Part shown: positions 1 through 6,400 of the stretch, in pieces
Position numbering within the stretch: position 1 is the first letter of the stretch
Layout: every line of letters starts with the position of its first letter
Assembly: GCA_002331335.1 (NCBI GenBank)
Contig: DCZO01000011.1
Span: 83,986 to 122,458, forward strand
Reading direction: 5' to 3'
DNA length: 38,473 nt
From: Nitrospira sp. UBA2082
GTDB taxonomy: Bacteria; Nitrospirota; Nitrospiria; Nitrospirales; Nitrospiraceae
Program-made: the position numbers and the translations under genes
The notes under the pieces: generated by a model
Told to the model about the DNA's origin: nothing
Databases searched by the model: none
What the model saw: only the letters and a program-made list of their open reading frames with translations

Positions 1-1268
1 AGCGGCATCTCCCAGACACGCTCCCCCGCGCGCACTCCGGACTTGCGTACCGACTCTTTCAGGGTGTCATCGGTGCCGAACATCCCGACGGCGAACTGGC
101 CGAGCGCGACGACACAGGCACCGGTCAGAGTGGCGATGTCGATCAAGACTGCCGGCTTGTACCGCGCGGCATACGCAAGGCCATCCGCCAGAATCAGCCG
201 CCCTTCGGCATCGGTGTTCTGCACCTCAACCGTTTTCCCGGAGAGGGTCTTCACGATGTCGCCCGGCTTCATCGCCCGGCCTCCGGGCATATTCTCCGTC
301 GTCGGCAGGATGCTCACCAGGTTGAGCGGGAGTTTCAGCCTGGCCGCGGCCCGCATGGCCGCCAGGACTTCAGCGCCGCCCGTCATATCCGCCTTCATGT
401 GTTCCATGTTCTCTGCCGGCTTCAGCGAGATGCCGCCGGTGTCAAACGTGACCGTCTTGCCGACGAGGACGACGGGACGGTCGTCTTTCTTGCGAGCGCC
501 GCGGTACTCAAGAATGATGAATTTCGGCGGCTCGTGGCTGCCTCGCGCAACACCGAGCAACGCGCCCATGCCCAATTTCTCCATGTCTTTTTGCTCAAGA
601 ATCTTCAACGCCACGCCTGTTTCTTTCGCGATGGCTTTCGCTTCCTGGGCAATCTTGGTCGGCGTCATCACATTGGACGGATGGTTGCAGAGGTCTCGAA
701 CGAAGATGGTCGCTTCTGCCGTCGCGGTTCCCCGGCGGACGCCCTCGGAGAGATCTCTCAACTCCGCTTTGTCCCGAGCCAACAGCGTCATGGAGTCCAC
801 GTCGTCACCCGACCCTCGCTCGCTGCGATATTCGGTGAATTGATAGCTGCCCAAGATGGCCCCCTCGACCATCGCCTGGGCGACGTCAATGGCCGAAGAG
901 CCGGTCGGAACAATGGCGGGGACCGTCACGGTGAACGTCGCGGCCTTGGCCTGCCGGACTCGTTTGACGGCATACCCCAGCGCCTGGCGGATCGTGTCCA
1001 GCCTGACGGAGGTTGTTTTCCCCAGACCGACGAGCACCACCCGCTTTGCGGAAATCTTCCGGTAGGTGTGGAGCAACGCTGTTTCCCCCGCCTTGCCTTC
1101 AAACTCTTTGGACTTGAGTAACTCCGTCAGAGCGCCCCCCAGCGCATGATCAACCGGCGCCGCATCGTCCTTCGAGAAGCTGGCCCCCTCGCAATGCAGC
1201 AGCACCAGCGCGTCGGTGGCATCCGTATCCACACGCCCGACTTTCACGTTCACATGCATGATCTTCAT
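1..1268 (-). CDS. pepA: Leucyl aminopeptidase (M17 family), C-terminus cut by window edge
   Basis: Cytosolic di-metal aminopeptidase that removes N-terminal residues from peptides. The reverse strand is open from the ATG at 1268 to the window edge, giving about 422 residues; the family is near 500, so roughly the last 75 residues lie outside. The M17 signature NTDAEGRLILADGLAY is readable at about 170-220. The upstream metal-site block (VTFDTGGISLKP followed by NMEHMKADMTGGAEV) is also present, as is LTGACVVALG. The start is supported by an AAGGAG ribosome-binding site at 1275-1280, six bases before the ATG. It is the last visible gene of a minus-strand run after the HAD phosphatase and queE, separated from queE by a palindromic intercistronic element. 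Identification is secure; the physiological substrate cannot be read from sequence. Confidence 0.96.
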   Translation of the reverse strand, partial: MKIMHVNVKVGRVDTDATDALVLLHCEGASFSKDDAAPVDHALGGALTELLKSKEFEGKAGETALLHTYRKISAKRVVLVGLGKTTSVRLDTIRQALGYAVKRVRQAKAATFTVTVPAIVPTGSSAIDVAQAMVEGAILGSYQFTEYRSERGSGDDVDSMTLLARDKAELRDLSEGVRRGTATAEATIFVRDLCNHPSNVMTPTKIAQEAKAIAKETGVALKILEQKDMEKLGMGALLGVARGSHEPPKFIILEYRGARKKDDRPVVLVGKTVTFDTGGISLKPAENMEHMKADMTGGAEVLAAMRAAARLKLPLNLVSILPTTENMPGGRAMKPGDIVKTLSGKTVEVQNTDAEGRLILADGLAYAARYKPAVLIDIATLTGACVVALGQFAVGMFGTDDTLKESVRKSGVRAGERVWEMP

Positions 1269-1285
1269 TCGGTTCTCCTTGTTTT

Positions 1286-1365
1286 CGTCAATCGCCAAAC
1301 GTCAGTCGTCAATCGTCAGAAAGCTCTTGTCTTCACGGTTGACGCATGACGATTGACCGTTGACG
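1286..1365. repeat. Intercistronic inverted-repeat element built of GTCAATCGTCA-like words
   Basis: The whole gap between queE and pepA is filled by two arms, 1286-1314 and 1337-1365. They are complementary at about 22 of 29 positions by eye and could form a hairpin with a loop of about 22 bases. Both arms are made of repeated words of the type CGTCAA/GTCAATCGTCA. The element lies just upstream of the pepA ribosome-binding site, so it could affect mRNA stability or pepA translation. An element of similar wording sits between nuoD and nuoG (20204-20281). No transposase or target duplication is visible. Confidence 0.6.
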
Positions 1366-1368
1366 TTC

Positions 1369-2004
1369 TCACACGCCTCGCATGTCCGGCGACCAGATCA
1401 ACTTGTGCAATTGCAGCTGATACCGCACCGGCAACCGGTCGGCCAGCACCCATTCGGCGAGTTGCCGTGGCTCCAGCGTCCCGAACACCGGGCTGAACAA
1501 CACAGGGCATCGGCGGTCTATCTGGAACCGTTCAACCCTCTCCTTCGCCCACTCATAGTCGACTCGATCGTTGATGACGAATTTGGCTTCGTCGTGCGGG
1601 CGCAGCCGCTCGACATTCGGCCAATGCATGCGATCCGACATCCCGCTGCCTGGACATTTGACGTCCAAAATGATGTGCGCTCGGGGATCGACGCCCGCCG
1701 TCTCGAGGGCTCCGCTGGTTTCAAGCAGCACCGTGAGCCCTTCGTCGCACAGCCGAGCCACCAACGTGAGGCATTCCGATTGTGCAAGCGGTTCGCCTCC
1801 GGTCACTTCCACCAATGGACAGCCGTACGAGCGGACCCGATCGACGATGGCCTCGAGCGACACATCCGAACCGCCATAAAAGGCGTACTCGGTATCGCAC
1901 CAGGTACAGCGGAGCGGACAGCCGGTCAGCCGGACAAACACGCAGGGCCGTCCGGCGAACGTGGATTCACCTTGAATGCTATGGAAAATCTCGGTGACGC
2001 GCAT
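1369..2004 (-). CDS. queE: 7-carboxy-7-deazaguanine synthase
   Basis: Radical-SAM enzyme that converts 6-carboxy-5,6,7,8-tetrahydropterin to 7-carboxy-7-deazaguanine in the synthesis of preQ0 and queuosine, the tRNA wobble-base modification. The protein has 211 residues, usual for the family. The N-terminus shows the family FxSIQGE motif (residues 7-13). The radical-SAM cluster cysteines are C29, C33 and C36 in a CxxxCxxC motif followed by DTEYA, and the SAM-binding VTGGEPL motif follows at about residue 67. It lies 20 bases downstream of the HAD phosphatase gene and probably shares its transcript. No other queuosine-pathway gene is in the window. I see no strong Shine-Dalgarno before the ATG, but the protein starts exactly where family members do. 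Confidence 0.95.
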   Translation of the reverse strand: MRVTEIFHSIQGESTFAGRPCVFVRLTGCPLRCTWCDTEYAFYGGSDVSLEAIVDRVRSYGCPLVEVTGGEPLAQSECLTLVARLCDEGLTVLLETSGALETAGVDPRAHIILDVKCPGSGMSDRMHWPNVERLRPHDEAKFVINDRVDYEWAKERVERFQIDRRCPVLFSPVFGTLEPRQLAEWVLADRLPVRYQLQLHKLIWSPDMRGV

Positions 2005-2024
2005 GAATCAGCTTGAGATGACGA

Positions 2025-2711
2025 TTATGCCCATCGTTGGATCGGCCATTGCCGCCGCTTGGCCAGGCGGGCCATCCCTCGAATGGGGTTGACGACCGTG
2101 GGATGGCCGACTGCGCCTAAGAGGTCGGCATCACCGGGACTGTCGCCGTAGGCGTAGCACTGAGACAGGTCCAGCGTCAGATCCTGCGCCAACTGTTCGA
2201 TCAATTGCCGCTTACCCTCTCCGTAGGGGAAGGGAGAAAGGAGATGACCTGTATAGACGCCGTTGATCTGCTCCAACCGGCCGGCGAACCACCGTTCAAC
2301 TTGTAAGGCGGTCGCGATGGGCTCGATCAGAAAATCGAGCGAGCCGGTCAAGAGGACAATCGTATGACCGGCCTGCCGGTGTTCCTCGAGCTGTCGCATG
2401 GCCGCAGGAGACACACAGGGGCATAAATGCTCGCGGCAAAACTCTTCCCCCAGCGGCTCGATCACTTGCGCAGGCTTGCCCGCAAGATACAACTTGCGTT
2501 CTCGAAGCGGGCTCAACGACAAACTGGGCAGGTGCTGGAGGAGCCACCAGAGGCTCGCGTGCGCTTCGGGCCATCCGACGACACCTTTGCCCCACAACCA
2601 GCGAAAGAATCGCCGTTCGCTGGCCTCGCCGGGCAAGAGTGTGTTGTCGACATCGAAAAACGCGGCGACGGACGAGTCAAGACTCTTGGTTGTGGTGATC
2701 GGGTATGTCAT
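2025..2711 (-). CDS. HAD superfamily subfamily IB hydrolase (phosphatase)
   Basis: Soluble phosphatase of the haloacid dehalogenase superfamily, 228 residues. Motif I is FFDVDNTLL (about residues 18-26), with the nucleophile and the general acid two residues apart. Motif II is IVLLTGS (about 118-124). Motif III/IV is the lysine of GEGKRQL followed by YAYGDSPGDADLL (about 185-197). This order and the long helical cap between motifs I and II fit subfamily IB, which includes phosphoserine phosphatase-like enzymes. The substrate cannot be assigned; the gene lacks features that would single out SerB. It is the first gene of the minus-strand unit, with a well-formed promoter 29-57 bases upstream of its ATG. 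Confidence 0.88.
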   Translation of the reverse strand: MTYPITTTKSLDSSVAAFFDVDNTLLPGEASERRFFRWLWGKGVVGWPEAHASLWWLLQHLPSLSLSPLRERKLYLAGKPAQVIEPLGEEFCREHLCPCVSPAAMRQLEEHRQAGHTIVLLTGSLDFLIEPIATALQVERWFAGRLEQINGVYTGHLLSPFPYGEGKRQLIEQLAQDLTLDLSQCYAYGDSPGDADLLGAVGHPTVVNPIRGMARLAKRRQWPIQRWA

Positions 2712-2739
2712 CGGAGTGCGGACGCGAAATTAGAGGCCG

Positions 2740-2768
2740 ATTCTACCGGAGGGTCTCTTCGTTGACAA
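2740..2768 (-). promoter_or_regulatory. Sigma-70-type promoter for the HAD-queE-pepA unit
   Basis: On the minus strand TTGTCA (2768-2763) and TAGAAT (2745-2740) are separated by 17 bases; each hexamer matches consensus at five of six positions. Transcription would start near 2733, giving a leader of about 22 bases before the ATG at 2711. The -35 box overlaps the -35 box of the divergent promoter at 2762-2791. Confidence 0.75.
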
Positions 2769-2791
2769 GAAATTTGCCCTACTTCTATAAT
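2762..2791 (+). promoter_or_regulatory. Consensus sigma-70-type promoter pointing to the tRNA-Leu gene
   Basis: TTGACA (2762-2767) and TATAAT (2786-2791) are both perfect hexamers, 18 bases apart. Transcription would begin near 2798. The next recognisable gene on this strand is tRNA-Leu at 3025, after the palindromic element at 2831-3019. This is one of the best promoters in the window and suits a stable-RNA gene. Confidence 0.8.
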
Positions 2792-2830
2792 GCCTCCTCT
2801 TTTCCCCTCGTAGCAGCTTGCTGTTTCAAT

Positions 2831-3019
2831 GCAGGATGGTCAAACAAGCCTGCGACAAGGCCGCAGCGAGCGAACGCCCGAGGAGGTACATACCAAGCTT
2901 CGCTTGAACCGCTCGCTTCGATCAAATGCGAGCGGATAAGTACTGTGCCTTCGGCTTTGGTCCGTTGAGGGCTTGAGCGATGCGAGAACGCAGTGGCAGG
3001 CTTCGTTTCAACATCCTGC
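2831..3019. repeat. Palindromic intergenic element with about 23-bp terminal inverted repeats
   Basis: The left end 2831-2853 and the right end 2996-3019 are inverted copies matching at about 21 of 24 positions, with one gap. Inside are further partly palindromic words, for example GCCGCAGCGAGCGAACG near 2860 and GATGCGAGAACGCAG near 2979. The element fills most of the space between a consensus promoter and the tRNA and carries no credible ORF. It resembles a MITE- or BIME-like element. I recall similar sequences, with CAGGATG at one end and CATCCTG at the other, as multicopy elements in Nitrospira genomes, but this needs a genome search. Confidence 0.7.
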
Positions 3020-3024
3020 TGAGT

Positions 3025-3108
3025 GCCGAAGTGGTGGAATGGCAGACACGCACGTTTGAGGGGCGTGTGGCGCAAGCCGTGCGGGTTCAAGTCCCGCCTT
3101 CGGCACCA
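3025..3108 (+). tRNA. tRNA-Leu (anticodon GAG)
   Basis: An 84-base class II tRNA with encoded CCA. The acceptor stem pairs GCCGAAG (3025-3031) with CTTCGGC (3098-3104), followed by A and CCA. The anticodon arm is a five-pair stem around the loop TTGAGGG, giving anticodon GAG, which reads CUC and CUU leucine codons. A long variable arm (TGGCGCAAGCCGT) and the T arm GCGGG-TTCAAGT-CCCGC complete the leucine pattern. Confidence 0.97.
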
Positions 3109-3433
3109 AAGATACTTCTCCGAGCTTCCGCGAGTCGGGCGAACGGAACCCTCCTCTAAAGCCACCACGGCCTACAGCCCAGGTGGAAAATTGAACCCGT
3201 CGCGCCTTTTGACTTTACCCTGAGTCAGCACACAGGGTATTCTCCGCTGCCACGCACCTTCTCTACTGCAACGAGAGGATGATGGGAAGTCTCGCGAAGC
3301 AGTCGGCGCTCCAATGCCGACCGTTCATCTTGTCCGCGAACGCCCTGACCTCCCGGGCCTATCCTCTCGTCACACGCACCCAATTTGCTTCGCATCCAAA
3401 CAGAACGTACCGTCCTTGAGAAAGGAAACTTCC
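3109..3433. other. Non-coding stretch between tRNA-Leu and the multi-PAS kinase gene
   Basis: No convincing gene is seen. A 7-bp inverted repeat (TACCCTG 3216-3222 with CAGGGTA 3233-3239) could form a weak hairpin, but no T-run follows it, so I do not call it a terminator. The reading frame of the downstream kinase is open upstream to 3314 without a ribosome-binding site. A clear promoter for the kinase was not found. Confidence 0.5.
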
Positions 3434-6400
3434 ATGAAGGCTCCAACGACCCTGCCCGAAGCCCTGGCTGAAATCGAAGGGCTACGCAGCCAGGTCCACG
3501 ACCTGCTCCAATTGTTGAGGCAAGGAGCACAGCCAATCGCTGCAGGAGTCAATCCTTCACCAGCTGGGATAACGGGCGCGTATGAATTCTCGGAAGGGCT
3601 CGTTCCCAATCAGGCGGAGAAGGAGGCCGCCCAACACTTACGCGATCTTCACCAGATGATCGAGACCGTGCCGGATGTCATCTTCAAACTGAATCTTGAG
3701 GGCAACCTGACGGGGTGGAACAAGCGCTTGGCAATTGTCACTGGCTTCTCTGCACAAGAACTCAACGGCAGACCCGCACTGGCCTTTGTGCCTGTGCATG
3801 AGCACGGCCAGACGGCCGCCGCCATTCAGCGGGCGTTCGAGGACGGATACGCCGAGCTGGAGGGCCATCTGCTGACGAAAGATGGCCGGGCGATCCCCTA
3901 CCACTGGACCGGCGCGGCGCTCAAGGACAAACAAGGCCTCACTATCGGGATCACAGGGGTCGGACGAGATATCAGCGAGCGGACCAAGACTGAAGCGCAG
4001 CTCCGAGAAATGAATCTCGCCTTAAGTCAAGCGATGCAGGGGATCGCGCGACTTGATCTCAACGGACGTTATGTCGAGATGAATGATCTGTACGCGTCCA
4101 TGCTGGGATACCTACCCACCGAGTTGATCGGCCAGCCCTGGGAACCTACCGTGCATCCGGAGGATCGATACTTGGTGCACGCCGCGTTCGAGGATATGCA
4201 GAAGAGCGGCAGGGGAGAGTGCGAGGCGCGGGCGACCCGAAAAGACGGATCGGTGTTCTGGAAGCACGTGTTCCTGGTGAGGGGTGTGCATGAGGCAACA
4301 CCGAGCGATCACCATTGCCTTATGCGCGAGGTCACGGACCGCAAGCAGGCGGAATCGGCTCTACGGCAGAGTGAAGCGCATTTCCGGGCCTTGATCGAAC
4401 AGTCTTCCGACATCATCACCGTGCTTGATCCGGACGGCACCGTCCGTTTCGAAAGTCCATCGTTCGAACGGCTGCTCGGCTACAAGCAACATGAATTGGA
4501 CGGTCAGATTGCGTTCGACTTTATTCATCCGGACGATCTTCAGACCGTACTCGAAAAGTTTCAGCTGGTCGTGCAGTGCCCTGACCTGGCCCAAACTGCC
4601 GAGTTCCGGTTCCGCCATAGGGATGGCTCTTGGCTGGCCCTCGAAGGGATCGGACGATCCGTCGTCGATGCCGACGGGCAATGCCTCGTCATTGTGAATT
4701 CTCGTGACGTGACCGAGCGCAAGCGGGCGGAGAACGCACTGAGCCGAAGCTACGACCTACTGAAATCATTTGTCGAGCACACGCCCGCAGCCGTAGCCAT
4801 GCTGGACAAGGATCTCCGGTATATCGCGGTCAGCCGTCGCTGGTATCAGGACTACCGCCTTGGCAACCAGGATCTCATCGGTAGGCATCATTACGACGTG
4901 TTTCCGGAAATTCGATCGATTGCGGAATGGCAGACGATCCATCAGCGCTGTTTGGGCGGAGCTGTGGAACGTCGTGAAGAAGATCGATTCGTTCGTGCAG
5001 ACGGCTCCGAAGACTGGCTCAGATGGGAGGTGCGGCCCTGGCACGATGAGACAGATCACATCGGCGGTCTCATCATGTTTACGGAGGTCATTACCGAGCG
5101 CAAGCAGGCGGAACAGGCTCTGGCGGACAGCGAGGCCCGGTTCCGAACCGTGGTGGAAGGCACCAGCGACTGGATGTGGGAGACCGATGCCCAGGGGCGC
5201 TATACCTACTCTAGTCCCAGAGTACGGGACCTTTTGGGTTATGAGCCGGAAGAGATACTCGGCAAGACCCCCTTCGATTTCATGCTCCCGGAGGAAGCCG
5301 AACGGGTGGGTTTGCTCTTCAGTTCGATCGTCGAAGCACGGAGTGCGTTTGACCGGCTGGAGAACACCCAGCGTCATAAGGACGGCCACCTAGTCGTGTT
5401 GGAGTGCCGGGGCGTGCCAATCCTCGATGCCGACGGAACATTACGCGGGTATCGGGGATTCGATCGGGATGTCACGATACAGAAGCAAGCGGAACAGGCG
5501 CTGCGGGCCAGCGAAGAACGGTATGCCCGTGCCACGGCCATCGGAAAAGTAGGGGTATGGGAGTTGGACGTCGCCACTGGCTTCTACCACGGCGACGTCA
5601 ATCTCAAGGCCCTGTTCGGCTACGAGCCCGACGAGCTCTCGACCGATCCCTTTGCGTGGCTCGGGCTGGTCCATCCCGAGGACCAATCGATCGCCCTCAA
5701 GGCTTGGGAGGGAATTGTTTCGGGAGCCACGGACGACTACTACTACGAACTGCGGATGATCCGGAAGGACGGAACCCTCATCTGGACGGATGTCCGCGGC
5801 CATGCGGAGCGGGACGAGCACGGCCATGTGCAACGCCTTATCGGCACCACCGTCGACATCACGGAGCGGAAGCAGGCGGACACTGCATTACGGATTTCGC
5901 AGATGAAGCTGCGGCAGACGCTTCAAGCTTCCAATACTGGGCTCTGGGACTGGAACACAGCCACGAACGAGGTAGTGTTCTCTTCCGAATGGAAACGGCA
6001 GCTGGGATACGAAGACGATGAAATCGCCGGACGCCTTGAAGAATGGGAATCGCGTCTGCACCCCGGGGACAGGGAGCGGGCCTTGACCTATGCCAGAGCC
6101 TATCGGGAAGAGCCGAAAGGGGACTACACCCAGGAATTCCGCCTGCGGCACAAGGATGGTTCCTACCGTTGGATTGCTGCCCGCGCCTCGTTTGTGCCGG
6201 ATTCAGACGGCCGGCACGTCTGTCTCCTCGGCTCCCATGTTGACATCACGGACCGCAAGCAGGCGGAATTGGCGCTACAACGGAGCGAAGCACATTTCCG
6301 CGCCTTAATCGAACATTCTTCCGACATCATCACCGTACTTGACCTCGATGGAAAGATCCGGTTCGAAAGTCCGTCTTTCGAACGGCTTCTCGGATATGCT

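Noticed and set aside
43..843. Plus-strand frame of 266 codons at the window start
   Set aside because: It is the complement of pepA, whose minus-strand frame carries the complete M17 signatures.
2785..3168. Minus-strand frame of 127 codons over the tRNA-Leu gene and the palindromic element
   Set aside because: It is antisense to the tRNA and its product contains the RRRDLNPHG-type string that recurs as a false protein opposite tRNA-Leu genes.
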